A stretch of 64,000 nt of DNA from Ornithinibacillus californiensis (GTDB lineage Bacteria > Bacillota > Bacilli > Bacillales > Amphibacillaceae), in assembly GCF_001038485.1 (NCBI RefSeq), contig NZ_LDUE01000019.1, positions 1-64,000 on the forward strand. Reading direction: 5' to 3'. Made by a program: the position numbers and the translations under genes. The stretch's first letter is position 1. Each line of letters starts with the position of its first letter. This document shows, in pieces, positions 18,143 through 27,487 of the stretch. A model generated the notes under the pieces. That model was not told the origin of the DNA. It was given only the letters and a program-made list of their open reading frames with translations, and did no database searches.

Positions 18143-20653
18143 CTATTCATACCGCAATTCTTTCATAATATTAAGCTGAAACACCTTACGAACTAATGAC
18201 AGTGTTGATACGATTAATAGAATGGCTACAACACCACATAGAATACCGTACAGTTCAAAAGTAAACCTAAATTCGGTTACCATGCCAACTGCATGAAGAA
18301 GCTTTGTTAATAACAAATTAAGCGCTAATCCACCAAGTAGGCCGATGATGATTACAGCTATGAATGTGATTAAGGTTTCCACAAATACCATTTTCACAAT
18401 TTGCATTTTACTCATACATACCGAATACAGAACCGCATACTCTTTTTTGCGTTGATTAAAGGACACCATTAAATTATTGGAGATTCCTAAAATACCAACA
18501 ATCATTCCTAATCCTATAATAATCGTAATCCCGTCTATTAGCGTGTCAATTGTACCTTTCTGTGCACCAAGCATTTCATCAAAGGTGATAACCTCTAGCG
18601 AGTAGTTACTGTATGTGTCTGCAATTCGACTCTTTACCTCGTCGGGATTAAATTCTTCTTCAAGCTTAAGTGCTAGCTCGTAAAAGAGGCCTGCAAATTG
18701 CTCCTCATAAATCCCCATCGGTATAAGAGCACTATCACGACTAGAACCGAAGCCCGAACTGTCCATTGTTCCAGAGACGATAAATTCAATTGGCTCTAAA
18801 TCGTTAAAAGGTTCATAGTTTATATCAACAGGCTGTATGTTAACGGTATCTCCGATTTCAATACCATGTTGTTCTGCATAATAGATATCGACAATAATCG
18901 GGTTATCTAGGTTTTGCAATCTATTTTCATCTAAATCTATATAACGAATACCATCATAAAATTCATCTACCTTATCAAAATCCTCCACACCATAAACTCC
19001 AAAAGAACGCGCGACTCCATTCATCGTTGATTTTCCGATACTAATCGTTTGGAGGTAACTCTTTGAAACACCATCCATTCCGGATATGTCGTTTGCAAGC
19101 CCTAAATTCTTCTCCGTCAGAGATACCGCTACATCAAAGTCCTTACTCAATGTTTTCGTTACGTATTGATCGATTCCTGTACTCGAGATTCCGACCATTA
19201 ATAGTAATAAAAATACAACCATGACCATGCTGACGTTATTAGCAACTATTTTATTATTGGCTATATTTTTAATACCTAGCTGGAACTCACCAGAAATTCG
19301 CTTCCTTGATAACAACCTTAATAACTGTGACAATCCATTTAATAATGTTGGCATCAGGATTACAATAGAAACAAACAGTAGAAGTAGAGATAGTACGGCA
19401 AGTAACAAATCATTATATTGGTTAACAACATATAAAATAAAAGCGATTCCAAGTAATATTATCCCCGAAATAACGGTCCATTTGGAATGCTTTTCCGGTG
19501 TAAAGGAAGTATTAAAAAGCACTTCTTTTAATGGCTTAGCATTGGTTCGAATAATACGCAGAATACTAATGAATGCAGGGAATAACACACCAAAAGCTAT
19601 CGAAATTGCTAAGTAGATTACGTTATACTCCACAACTGTTTCTACACCGTATTGTTTATATTCATTAAAAATATCAGCAGCAAAAGGTAATAGAATCATA
19701 GCAAGTGCAATTCCTAAGCCAGCACCAATTATCCCATAAACTAGAAACTCTAGTAGTAAAACCCGATTCATCATCCCTTTATGTGCACCAACACTACGAA
19801 ATGTAGCTAGTACCGGCATCCGTTCCGTTAAGATTAATTTTGATAAAGAAGAAATAACATAGGCACTAATCAATACAATAATAATAATGGCTAGTAGCAT
19901 CACCGTTTGGAAGGTCTGTTCATCACGCATCATCGTATCTGCGGAACTACTTTTTTGCACCACTAATCCTTCATTTGTTTCTTGCAGACTAGTAATAGCT
20001 TCTTCCATGCCCTCATCTGTTACTTTCAATAATGTACTCGATACCATATCCTCTAGACCATAGAGTTCATTGATTTTTTCACGTGTAGCAATGAGAAGAA
20101 TATCCCCCATCTCGGAATAATAGATTCCGTTTGGTTTACTAATCGCAACTACTGTAAAATGATATGTATTCGTTGCTTGAACAACCTTAATCGAGTTTCC
20201 AATCTCTAACTTATGCTCCGAAGCAGTTCTCTGACTAATGATAACCTCATTACCGGTTAACACATTATCACCAGGTACACTCTCTAGGAGTTCCATCTCT
20301 TCCGCCGCATCAGCATCCATACCGTATAATGATACGTTCACATCATCATCTTGAATAGTCGTTTTACCTTTCGCCTGAATCATGTCTAAACGCTGTTCCA
20401 GTTCAATTCCATCTACATCAAGGTTCTTAGATTCATAGAATGGATTCCCATCGTCGGTACTCTTAGTTACAACTATATTAGAAGTACCATAAGACCCTTG
20501 TAACATCTTGGTATAGGTTTGGTTAATAATAGTATTTAAACTAAGACCGATAAATAATATTAATGTGGAAAGAAGAATCGTAAGTATAACAATTACCGAG
20601 CGTAGCTTTTTTTCGAATATATTTTTCATGACATGCTTTAGTACTATTTTCAT
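18143..20653 (-). CDS. FtsX-like ABC transporter permease
   Basis: An 836-aa membrane protein. The N-terminal segment (about 17-37) is followed by a large extracytoplasmic MacB-like domain (about 40-245). Three to four membrane segments then form the first FtsX domain (about 250-380), which has ISSLSKLILTERMPVLATFRSVGAHKGMM. A second membrane pair (about 385-430), a second extracytoplasmic domain (about 490-690) and a final FtsX domain (about 700-830), with MVSFNQRKKEYAVLYSVCMSKMQIVKMV, complete it. This is the duplicated architecture of exporters or mechanotransmission ABC systems. It is transcribed ahead of its ATPase. The ligand is unknown. Confidence 0.87.
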   Translation of the reverse strand: MKIVLKHVMKNIFEKKLRSVIVILTILLSTLILFIGLSLNTIINQTYTKMLQGSYGTSNIVVTKSTDDGNPFYESKNLDVDGIELEQRLDMIQAKGKTTIQDDDVNVSLYGMDADAAEEMELLESVPGDNVLTGNEVIISQRTASEHKLEIGNSIKVVQATNTYHFTVVAISKPNGIYYSEMGDILLIATREKINELYGLEDMVSSTLLKVTDEGMEEAITSLQETNEGLVVQKSSSADTMMRDEQTFQTVMLLAIIIIVLISAYVISSLSKLILTERMPVLATFRSVGAHKGMMNRVLLLEFLVYGIIGAGLGIALAMILLPFAADIFNEYKQYGVETVVEYNVIYLAISIAFGVLFPAFISILRIIRTNAKPLKEVLFNTSFTPEKHSKWTVISGIILLGIAFILYVVNQYNDLLLAVLSLLLLFVSIVILMPTLLNGLSQLLRLLSRKRISGEFQLGIKNIANNKIVANNVSMVMVVFLLLLMVGISSTGIDQYVTKTLSKDFDVAVSLTEKNLGLANDISGMDGVSKSYLQTISIGKSTMNGVARSFGVYGVEDFDKVDEFYDGIRYIDLDENRLQNLDNPIIVDIYYAEQHGIEIGDTVNIQPVDINYEPFNDLEPIEFIVSGTMDSSGFGSSRDSALIPMGIYEEQFAGLFYELALKLEEEFNPDEVKSRIADTYSNYSLEVITFDEMLGAQKGTIDTLIDGITIIIGLGMIVGILGISNNLMVSFNQRKKEYAVLYSVCMSKMQIVKMVFVETLITFIAVIIIGLLGGLALNLLLTKLLHAVGMVTEFRFTFELYGILCGVVAILLIVSTLSLVRKVFQLNIMKELRYE

Positions 20654-20783
20654 GCCCCATCCTCCATAGGAATATAATGGTAACCGACTAATTACCTAAT
20701 GTTACCCCATAATCCCTCCTTGGACAAGGTTACGCTTGAATATTTACAGAATAATTACAAAAAAGTGGTACCTTCATATAAAA

Positions 20784-20816
20784 GAGGGACTGTCCCTCTA
20801 CGGGAACAATCCCTCC
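20784..20816. repeat. REP-like inverted repeat, copy 2
   Basis: GAGGGACTGTCCCTC is followed after 3 nt by the diverged partner GGGAACAATCCCTC. It begins 4 nt after the stop codon of the symporter gene and shows more decay than other copies. Confidence 0.7.
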
Positions 20817-20820
20817 CTCC

Positions 20821-22293
20821 TTACATTGCTTTTGAATCCTTCGGTGGTTCTTTTTTGTCTTCATAGAACAGTACGATATTCGGATCGATCTGACCAATTC
20901 CTAAATACCTTGCCTTGTAATCCCGTAAGAGCTCCAAAAAGCGTTTACTAAGTAGGAGTATGACGACAACGTTTATGAAGGTTGGAATGGCTGATGTAAT
21001 ATCAGCAAAATACCAAACTGCCGCTCCAGGCATACCTACACTTACCGCATAGACTACCATTGCAAGACCTGGTATTGGATAGAACCAGCTAAAGAATTTC
21101 AGACAAGCAGTCTTTATTTTCGAATCACTGTTCTTAAATAAGTGGCGTAGTAGTACCTCATAATAAATATACCAACCAGTGGTTGTTGTAACACCAAATA
21201 GCACAACAGAAATTGCAATAATATAACGTCCGATTTCACCGATGCCAACTTCAAAAGCAGAAAGTGTTAACTCTGCACCGGATAATCCCGATGACCAGAC
21301 ACCAGTAATAATAATCGTTAATGCTGTGATTGAACACACAATAATGGTATCAACAAAAACTTCAAATGCTCCCCAAACACCTTGCTTTACTGGGTGGTCT
21401 ACTTTTGCTGTGGAGTGTACCATTGGTGAAGTACCCCAACCAGCTTCGTTACTATAAACGGATCTCGCCATCCCCATTTGGATTACTTGAGCAACAACTG
21501 CTCCGGTAAACCCACCAACGGCAGCCGTACCACCAAATGCACCAGAAAATATCATTCCAAATGCACTGCCAACTTCACCGAAGTTTGTAATAATGATAAA
21601 GAGTCCTGATAGAATGAAGAACAACACCATAAACGGTACAATCTTTGTTGCAACTTTTCCGATATGCTTTATTCCACCATAGATAATATAATAGATTACT
21701 ACCGTTAACCCAATCGATGCTGGAATCATCCCAACACCAAATGTCGAACTAACCGCTTCCGATACGGTGTAATTTTGTAGTGTGAAGAAGAAAGTTCCAA
21801 ATATCCCAAAGCCAAAAATTATCGCTGGTACCATCCATAACTTAAACTTCTTCTCTTCACCTAGACCTTTTTCCATATAGTACGTCGGTCCACCATAAGG
21901 ATCGCCATTTTCATCCGTATTCCGATAATGAACAGAAAGTGTTACTTCAACCGTCTTTATGATCATTCCGAGCAATGCACAAAGCCACATCCAAAACACT
22001 GCCCCAGGACCCCCAACAGCAATCGCTGTCGCAACCCCTCCGATATTACCAACTCCAACTGATCCACCAACTGCCGTACTAACCGCTTCGAAGGAAGATA
22101 GAATTCCTTTCGCCTTCTCATCTTCAGCTTGCTTTTTAAATATTCTCCCGAGTGTCGATTTCAAAATATGTGGTAGATGAACAAATTGGAAAAACTTCGT
22201 GGCAATAGTAAAATAAACCCCAACAAATAAAATCGTAATAATTAGCGGTAGTCCCCATAAAAAGCCAACAACTTTCTCTAAAAATTCTCCCAT
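20821..22293 (-). CDS. Alanine/glycine:cation symporter family protein (AGCS)
   Basis: A 490-aa carrier with about ten membrane segments. Family blocks are GGSVGVGNIGGVATAIAVGGPGAVFWMWLCALLGMIIKTVEVTLSVHYR, GGPTYYMEKGLG and MARSVYSNEAGWGTSPMVHSTAKVDHPVKQG. The last is the AGCS signature (SNEAGxGxxP-A), slightly altered here. The family imports alanine or glycine with Na+ or H+. It follows a YtcJ-like amidohydrolase gene by 23 nt, so the two may be co-transcribed and the symporter may import the amine or amino acid that the hydrolase produces or needs (inference). No glycine riboswitch is seen upstream. Confidence 0.9.
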   Translation of the reverse strand: MGEFLEKVVGFLWGLPLIITILFVGVYFTIATKFFQFVHLPHILKSTLGRIFKKQAEDEKAKGILSSFEAVSTAVGGSVGVGNIGGVATAIAVGGPGAVFWMWLCALLGMIIKTVEVTLSVHYRNTDENGDPYGGPTYYMEKGLGEEKKFKLWMVPAIIFGFGIFGTFFFTLQNYTVSEAVSSTFGVGMIPASIGLTVVIYYIIYGGIKHIGKVATKIVPFMVLFFILSGLFIIITNFGEVGSAFGMIFSGAFGGTAAVGGFTGAVVAQVIQMGMARSVYSNEAGWGTSPMVHSTAKVDHPVKQGVWGAFEVFVDTIIVCSITALTIIITGVWSSGLSGAELTLSAFEVGIGEIGRYIIAISVVLFGVTTTTGWYIYYEVLLRHLFKNSDSKIKTACLKFFSWFYPIPGLAMVVYAVSVGMPGAAVWYFADITSAIPTFINVVVILLLSKRFLELLRDYKARYLGIGQIDPNIVLFYEDKKEPPKDSKAM

Positions 22294-22316
22294 TCAACCT
22301 AATCCTCCTCTAATTT

Positions 22317-23933
22317 CTATATTTTTTGTTGTTGCCCTGCTTTTTGGTACTTAATCTCCCCTCCTATAATGGTCATTTCTATGACTGTATCTAATAGTTC
22401 ATCTGAATCGTCCATCTCAAATGGATGATTCGAATAAACTGTCATATCCGCTAATTTCCCCCGACTAATCGTGCCTTTGGTTGTTTCTTCATTGGTTGGG
22501 TAAGCACCCATTTCTGTAAAAAGCTTAAATGCTTCATACATCGATAGCTTCTCCTTAATATTCCACCCAGCATGTGTATCACCTGGAGCTTTTCTTGTTA
22601 CGGCTGCATGAATACCTAATAATGGATCCACTGGTTCCACAGGAGAATCCGAACCCCCTGCACAAATGACACCCGATTCCATTAATGTTTTCCAAGCATA
22701 AGCTAGTTGCATTCTCTCTGGACCTAGTCGCTCTTCCACCCATGGAAAATCTCCAACGACAAACCGTGGCTGAATATCAGCAATACGACTTCTCTTAGCA
22801 AGCCTTGGAATCAACTCTTGACGTAGAACCTGTACATGAATCAGACGGTCGCGATAATCGACTGCTGGGAATTGATCCAATATATCCAGAACATTCTCTA
22901 ATGCTTTGTCCCCAATCGTATGGACAGCAACTGGCATAGAAAGTTCCCTAGCCATTCGAACGATTTCATACAATTCTTCATTGGTATGCATGGCCTCCCC
23001 ATATTGTAAGGGGGCGTCATAATAGGGATCATTTAGTAATGCCGTCCGTCTACCGAAAGCACCATCAGCAAAAAGTTTGATTGCGCCGATTTGTAAGGTT
23101 TGATTACCAAAGCCGGTATACATCCCCGCTTCCCTTAGATCCCCTATATAATCGTGATCGATTAATAAGTTACACCGTAGTCCAAGTTTTTCCTTATTTA
23201 ATAATTCATCATAGATCTGGTACGTATGATGTAATCCACCTAAAAAGCTTGTATCATTCGTATGAACACTGGTTAAGCCCTTTGCAATCGCAAATTGGAT
23301 AGCCTGTCGTAACGCAAATTTCAAGTCTTCCAACGTGTGGTTTGGGATATGACGTTTAAACAGTTCAGAGGCAGATTCCAATATTAGTCCTGTCGGCTGT
23401 TTCGTTCTTTCATCGATGACGATTGTGCCCCCTTGAGGCATGCTCATACCGGGATGATACTGACAAATTTCTAATGCTTTACTATTAACTAACGCCGCAT
23501 GCCCACAAACTCTTGGAATAAAAAGTGGGTTATGCGGAGCAACATGGTCAAGTTCAGCAATTGTTGGAATACTACCATCCGCGAAAAGATTCTCATCCCA
23601 CCCCCTACCAACTAACCATTCTTCTGGTAATAAGTTACTTGCCCTCTCTCCTATTTTTTGAAGCATTTCCTCTTTTGAAGTAACCCCAGTTACATCTAGA
23701 TTTAAGAGATTAATAGCAATAGCTGACATGTGAACATGACTATCCGTTAACCCAGGTGTTACAGTTTGCCCTTCTAGATTAATAACCTCTGTGTTAAGTC
23801 TTCCCCAATATGCCATAATTTGATTTTGGTCACCCATATCAATAATTCTTCCATTTTCTACAACGACTGCTTCTACTCGTGGTTTATATGGATCAAAAGT
23901 AAAAAATTTTCCATTGGTAAATATCTTTCTCAT
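22317..23933 (-). CDS. YtcJ-like amidohydrolase
   Basis: A 538-aa amidohydrolase of the YtcJ/LAF3 group (amidohydrolase 3). TPGLTDSHVHMSA supplies the first two metal His. GRGWDENLF is a YtcJ-type motif. A further metal ligand lies around IGAIKLFADGAFGRRTALL, His in VAVHTIGDKALENV and the catalytic Asp in CAGGSDSPVEPVDPL. The C-terminal TKGTISRGKLADMTVYSNHPFE closes the beta-sandwich typical of these hydrolases. Likely substrates are N-acyl or formamide-like bonds, but none is proven for the group. It is read ahead of an AGCS symporter. A promoter with an overlapping 13-bp dyad lies upstream, suggesting repression. Confidence 0.85.
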   Translation of the reverse strand: MRKIFTNGKFFTFDPYKPRVEAVVVENGRIIDMGDQNQIMAYWGRLNTEVINLEGQTVTPGLTDSHVHMSAIAINLLNLDVTGVTSKEEMLQKIGERASNLLPEEWLVGRGWDENLFADGSIPTIAELDHVAPHNPLFIPRVCGHAALVNSKALEICQYHPGMSMPQGGTIVIDERTKQPTGLILESASELFKRHIPNHTLEDLKFALRQAIQFAIAKGLTSVHTNDTSFLGGLHHTYQIYDELLNKEKLGLRCNLLIDHDYIGDLREAGMYTGFGNQTLQIGAIKLFADGAFGRRTALLNDPYYDAPLQYGEAMHTNEELYEIVRMARELSMPVAVHTIGDKALENVLDILDQFPAVDYRDRLIHVQVLRQELIPRLAKRSRIADIQPRFVVGDFPWVEERLGPERMQLAYAWKTLMESGVICAGGSDSPVEPVDPLLGIHAAVTRKAPGDTHAGWNIKEKLSMYEAFKLFTEMGAYPTNEETTKGTISRGKLADMTVYSNHPFEMDDSDELLDTVIEMTIIGGEIKYQKAGQQQKI

Positions 23934-23967
23934 GGGCTTAGGACTCCTTCTTTCGTCAAATGTATTA

Positions 23968-24005
23968 ATTTTATAATATTCTTACTTTTAATAATATTAT
24001 AAAAT
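23968..24005 (-). promoter_or_regulatory. Promoter with overlapping 13-bp inverted repeat upstream of the amidohydrolase
   Basis: On the minus strand, -35 TTGACT (24013-24018) and -10 TATTAT (23991-23996) are 16 nt apart. A perfect dyad, ATTTTATAATATT at 23968-23980 and its complement at 23993-24005, overlaps the -10 region, as expected for a repressor operator. The sequence is AT-rich, so chance pairing is not excluded. Confidence 0.45.
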
Positions 24006-24161
24006 GTTATTTAGTCAATCTATTTTGTTGGACAAAATATGGCTTGTATCCCTATAATTCGTGTATTTTCTCCTACAGCTATCAGTAGTAAAGCTACACT
24101 TTACAGAAGTAGATATGATAATATTTTAAGTAATATGGCTTACTGAAGGAGAGACAATAAC

Positions 24162-24557
24162 TTGATCGAAGTTTACACGGATGGAGCGGCCAGTGGTAAT
24201 CCTGGCCTTAGTGGGGCTGGAGTCTATATTAAAGCTGGTGGGAAGCACTATGAGTACTCCCTTCCTCTAGGAGAAATGACTAACCATGAGGCTGAATTCT
24301 ATGCAGTCATTAAGGGACTCGAAATTTGCGAGCAGGAATTCCCAAATGAAATTCTATCCTTTCGTTCGGATTCACAAACAGTAGTGAGCGTAGTCGATAA
24401 TAATCATACGAAAAATAAAACCTTTCTTCCCCTGCTTGAAATCATTCGAGAAAAGGTCGAAAGGTTTCCATACTTTTTTATCAAGTGGATTCCTGAAAAA
24501 GAGAATGGCCATGCAGATAAACTTGCACGAAGAGCGATTCATGAGCAACGGCAGTAA
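24162..24557 (+). CDS. RNase HI family protein
   Basis: A 131-aa RNase H-fold protein. The acidic catalytic residues are visible: Asp in VYTDGAASGNPG, Glu in MTNHEAEFYAVIKGLE, Asp in LSFRSDSQTVVSVV and Asp in EKENGHADKLARRA. It starts at TTG with AAGGAGAG 9 nt upstream. It resembles the short Bacillus YpdQ/YpeP-type proteins, some of which retain little or no RNase H activity; here all four acidic residues are kept. The likely role is removal of RNA from RNA-DNA hybrids. It is monocistronic and ends at a shared terminator. Confidence 0.82.
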   Translation: MIEVYTDGAASGNPGLSGAGVYIKAGGKHYEYSLPLGEMTNHEAEFYAVIKGLEICEQEFPNEILSFRSDSQTVVSVVDNNHTKNKTFLPLLEIIREKVERFPYFFIKWIPEKENGHADKLARRAIHEQRQ

Positions 24558-24574
24558 TAAATTATAGACAGAAA

Positions 24575-24608
24575 AAGCTACTGAGCAAATGACTCAGTAG
24601 CTTCGTTT
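24575..24608. terminator. Bidirectional terminator between convergent genes
   Basis: AAGCTACTGAG (24575-24585) and CTCAGTAGCTT (24593-24603) form a perfect 11-bp stem, with A-rich sequence on one side and T-rich on the other. It serves the RNase H-like gene and the convergent CBS gene. Confidence 0.8.
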
Positions 24609-24616
24609 AGCTATTT

Positions 24617-25243
24617 TTAATTTAACTTCTCAATATCTGTAACCGTAAAGTTATTCTTTTCCAAATCGGTACAAACTTTTTTCGCTAGGGCCTCATCTAC
24701 CTCCTGTGGTAGCACAATACAAACTCTTCTAACGTAATGAGAATTGTTATTTAATGAGATGACGCTTTGCACATTACAATATTTGTTTACTACCTTTAAC
24801 ATCTTCTGCAATGCACCTGCATATTCAATCGTACCAATTGTTAAGGAGTAACTACCATTATGTACTCCCCAAGCATTTTCCAATACTTGAATCACATTGC
24901 CATTCGTTAATATCCCTAAAAAGTCCATGGAGTCGTCTACAACTGCTAGATAAGGAAGCTGCTTAATGGAAGAAAACACTTTAAAGAATGGGGCGTCTTC
25001 TTTGATGTATCCTTCACGATCGGATACTAACTCGGATAATGTCCCTTGTAAAGAATGATCCAATTCATACTCTAATAGGTCCACCTTATAGATATTACCA
25101 ACATACTTTTCACCAGTTTCATCCAGAACCGGAATACAACGGTAACCAGAATCATCCAAGGTCTGCATGACAGCTTCTAAGCTATCAATCTCTTTCACAA
25201 ATACGACATCTTTCTTGTTTACATAATCATTTTTTACTAGCAT
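24617..25243 (-). CDS. CBS-pair and ACT-like domain protein
   Basis: A 208-aa cytoplasmic protein with two CBS motifs (about 1-125; YRCIPVLDETGEKYVGNIYKVDLLEY and YLAVVDDSMDFLGILTNGNVIQVLE). An ACT-like domain follows (about 130-205; YSLTIGTIEYAGALQKMLKVVNKYCNVQSVISL). This CBS-ACT layout resembles a Listeria c-di-AMP-binding protein, and CBS pairs generally bind adenosyl ligands. Nucleotide sensing is therefore likely, though the ligand is inferred. No enzyme domain is present, so it may regulate a partner protein. It is monocistronic. Confidence 0.65.
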   Translation of the reverse strand: MLVKNDYVNKKDVVFVKEIDSLEAVMQTLDDSGYRCIPVLDETGEKYVGNIYKVDLLEYELDHSLQGTLSELVSDREGYIKEDAPFFKVFSSIKQLPYLAVVDDSMDFLGILTNGNVIQVLENAWGVHNGSYSLTIGTIEYAGALQKMLKVVNKYCNVQSVISLNNNSHYVRRVCIVLPQEVDEALAKKVCTDLEKNNFTVTDIEKLN

Positions 25244-25434
25244 TCCTATCCCCCCACGACTATTGTTAGGGCACTATTAGAGAAAATACACTATAGGCCT
25301 TATCCTTATTTTCCTATATATTCAGAAAAATTTCAAGTTGTTGTTCCTTATTACAGGCATTGATATCTGACCAATGCTGTTTTCCAGGAGTGTGTTTGTA
25401 GCTTTAAGAAAAGTTGATTTTCGGCAAGTCCTCT

Positions 25435-25554
25435 GAGCAGCCAGTATTACACGTAGACTCCTGCGGGAGGAAAGGCATAGGTGAGACCCCGCAGTGCGAA
25501 AGCACGAGGAGGCTCACCAGCCGTCCGCGGAAAGCGAAGTGTATACTGGCTGCG
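25435..25554 (+). repeat. GC-rich interspersed repeat, copy A (short form)
   Basis: A 120-bp element with core words GACTCCTGCGGGAGG, GGTGAGACCCCGCA, GGAGGCTCACC and CCGCGGAAAGCGAAGTGTAT. Its ends pair: GCAGCCAGTAT at the left with ATACTGGCTGC at the right. It lacks the inner ~90-bp block found in copies B and C. It occupies the otherwise gene-free stretch 25244-25656. Confidence 0.85.
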
Positions 25555-25589
25555 GATTACGTTTGGTAACAAATTTTACTTATAAAGCT

Positions 25590-25645
25590 TTACCAACAAA
25601 AGACTGCTAGCTAGGACAATCATAAACTCCTAATCTAACAGTCTT
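25590..25645 (-). terminator. Terminator of the lipoprotein gene at 25657
   Basis: On the minus strand, AAGACTGTTAG and CTAGCAGTCTT form an 11-bp stem (one wobble) followed by TTTGTTGG, just downstream of the stop. Confidence 0.6.
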
Positions 25646-25656
25646 CCAAACAAAAT

Positions 25657-26163
25657 CTATTCTTCTATTTCTTCAAACGCGTACTCTTCCACTAAAGCTT
25701 CCCAACGCTCTGTAACTGCAGCGTCTTTTTCCTCAGCTATGGCGTTTAGTTCATCCATCTCTGCTTCTAATGCTAGAATATCTTCCTCAGTAGCATTAGG
25801 ATCAAGAAATGCTTCAAAATATTCCTTTTCCTTTAAGACAACATCATTCATTGCATTAACTAATTCCACATTTAAATTATGATATTCTTTCGTAACATTG
25901 TATTCTACCGATTGAGAATCATAGAATTCTTTAATTTCACCGATTAATGGAATTAATTTTTTATCAAAAATCTCAATTGCTTCTTCATCTGTTGCAGCAC
26001 TAGTAATCTCGTTATACATCGTTGGAATTTGATCTAGCTTTGGATTAATGGTATCAGCCATTGCATTGTGGTATTCTAATACCTCATCTGCCTCTGGAGA
26101 ACTACATGCTACAAGTACCATCATTAATACAACCCCGGTTAATAGTAATACTAATTTTTTCAT
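25657..26163 (-). CDS. Hypothetical lipoprotein, helical
   Basis: A 168-aa protein with a lipoprotein signal (MKKLVLLLTGVVLMMVLVAC, lipobox Cys20) and an all-helical, strongly acidic mature part rich in Glu, Asn and Ala. The segment ALEAEMDELNAIAEEKDAAVTERWEALVEEYAFEEIEE suggests a coiled coil. It distantly resembles YkyA-type cell-wall lipoproteins in layout, but I see no diagnostic motif and make no functional claim. Its promoter would lie in the AT-rich region upstream. It has its own terminator. Confidence 0.7.
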   Translation of the reverse strand: MKKLVLLLTGVVLMMVLVACSSPEADEVLEYHNAMADTINPKLDQIPTMYNEITSAATDEEAIEIFDKKLIPLIGEIKEFYDSQSVEYNVTKEYHNLNVELVNAMNDVVLKEKEYFEAFLDPNATEEDILALEAEMDELNAIAEEKDAAVTERWEALVEEYAFEEIEE

Positions 26164-26472
26164 TAATTAATTTCCCCTTTATTTTTCTTTACTTAGTCAT
26201 TGTAAATCAAATCGAAAAACTGTCAATTAGGCTAATTTTCCTGAATCAATATAATTAGTCTAATAGTCCTACACAGCACAATCAATACTAACTTTTCGTT
26301 ACTAAATTTTTTTCAATAAATCGGGTATCAACGTCTAGCTAAATGGAAAATTTTGTATTTTATATAGTCTGTAAGTTATATTTTCAATTTAGAGAGAAGA
26401 TTTATTTTCCTCATCAACGACTTTGTCAGTGAGTTTGGTTTCTTCGTTTTCAATAAAGCTAGACCACTAGCA
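26164..26472. other. Gene-poor AT-rich stretch before the broken ctaB
   Basis: About 309 bp between the divergent lipoprotein gene and ctaB. I see no credible gene. A 29-codon ORF starting at the ATG near 26343 lacks a ribosome site. The ctaB reading frame stays open upstream of its GTG but without a better start. Confidence 0.5.
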
Positions 26473-27347
26473 GTGATAACTCAAGATATAAAGTCTCTCG
26501 TTAAATCAGGGGTACTCTTAGCAAATGTCCTTCCAGTACTTTCAGGGTTTTGGTTGGCTCTTGTGTTTACGAATGCTTCCTTTATGGACAATCTTGGAAT
26601 ATTTGTACTAACTATGCTCGGAAGTACATTAGTGATGGCTGGGGCATTAATCTTAAATAATTGGTATGATGTGGATATTGATACGGTCATGAATCGGACG
26701 AATAAACGTCCTACGGTAACAGGACACTTTCCCTTAAAAACCGTATTAATTTTAGGCGTACTATGTACGTTGCTAGGATTGTTACTGCTAGCCTGGACAA
26801 CATGGGAAGCAGTAATCTATGCTCTCGTTGGGTGGTTTACGTATGTGTCACCATCTACACGATATGGTCGAAGCGTAGGTATACGTTCAATACGATTATA
26901 GGGAGTATATCTGGAGCTGTTTCACCGCTAATTGGCTGGGCTGCCATTACACCTGCCAATCATGCTATTCCTATCGGATTATTTCTTATTCTGTTTATTT
27001 TCCAAATGCCTCATACGTATGCAATTGCCATACGAAAATATGATGAATATAAAGCTACAGGGGTAGCAATGCTTCCAGTTGTAAGAGGGATTAAAGTGAC
27101 AAAAAAGCATTTCTTATTTTATACCATTTGTCTCCTTCCGTTACCCTTTCTAATCGGTGAACTTGGAACTGTTTTTATCGTGATTGCAACCATCTTAAAT
27201 GTTGGTTGGTTAGTCATTAGTATCCGTGGTTTCACTGTTAAAGATGATTTAAAATGGGCTCGCTTAAATTTTCTTTATTCCGTGAACTACGTATTAATTA
27301 TTTTCTTGTTAGTCATTCTCGTTACACTGCCAGTTTATTTTGGATAA
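26473..27347 (+). pseudogene. ctaB: Protohaem IX farnesyltransferase (haem O synthase), frameshifted
   Basis: The locus encodes a CtaB-like UbiA prenyltransferase. The first frame (26473 to about 26850) has ILNNWYDVDIDTVMNRTNKRPT, the first Asp-rich prenyl-diphosphate site, and ends in GWFTYV. The continuation YTIWSKRRYTFNTIIGSISGAVSPLIGW lies in another frame to 27347. The span is 875 nt, one short of a multiple of three, so a single-base deletion near 26844-26856 explains it. Without repair the first frame ends at 26901, about 140 aa, and lacks the second half. The GTG start has no ribosome site, which also suggests decay. A sequencing error or a functional copy elsewhere cannot be excluded. 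Confidence 0.8.
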
Positions 27348-27352
27348 ATAGG

Positions 27353-27403
27353 TACGCCCGAACACACAGCTCTTAAAGAGGTATGCGTTCGGGCGTATTT
27401 TTC
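27353..27403 (+). terminator. Strong terminator after ctaB
   Basis: TACGCCCGAAC (27353-27363) and GTTCGGGCGTA (27387-27397) form an 11-bp perfect stem followed by TTTTTCG. It may also serve the convergent exporter gene at 27488. Confidence 0.85.
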
Positions 27404-27487
27404 GTTATGGAAAATTCCACGCGTGTTTGGGACTATCTTGTTGCATCTACTCCCCATGAGCGTTTACAGTCAAACGCACAATTAACA

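Noticed and set aside
19221-19616. 131-codon plus-strand frame inside the FtsX-like permease gene
   Set aside because: It lies wholly within a well-supported membrane protein gene on the other strand and has no ribosome site.
22294-22316. Glycine riboswitch before the alanine/glycine symporter
   Set aside because: The gap to the upstream gene is only 23 nt, and no aptamer-like sequence is seen before the amidohydrolase.
26343-26432. 29-codon ORF upstream of ctaB
   Set aside because: No ribosome site and no recognisable sequence; composition is that of AT-rich intergenic DNA.
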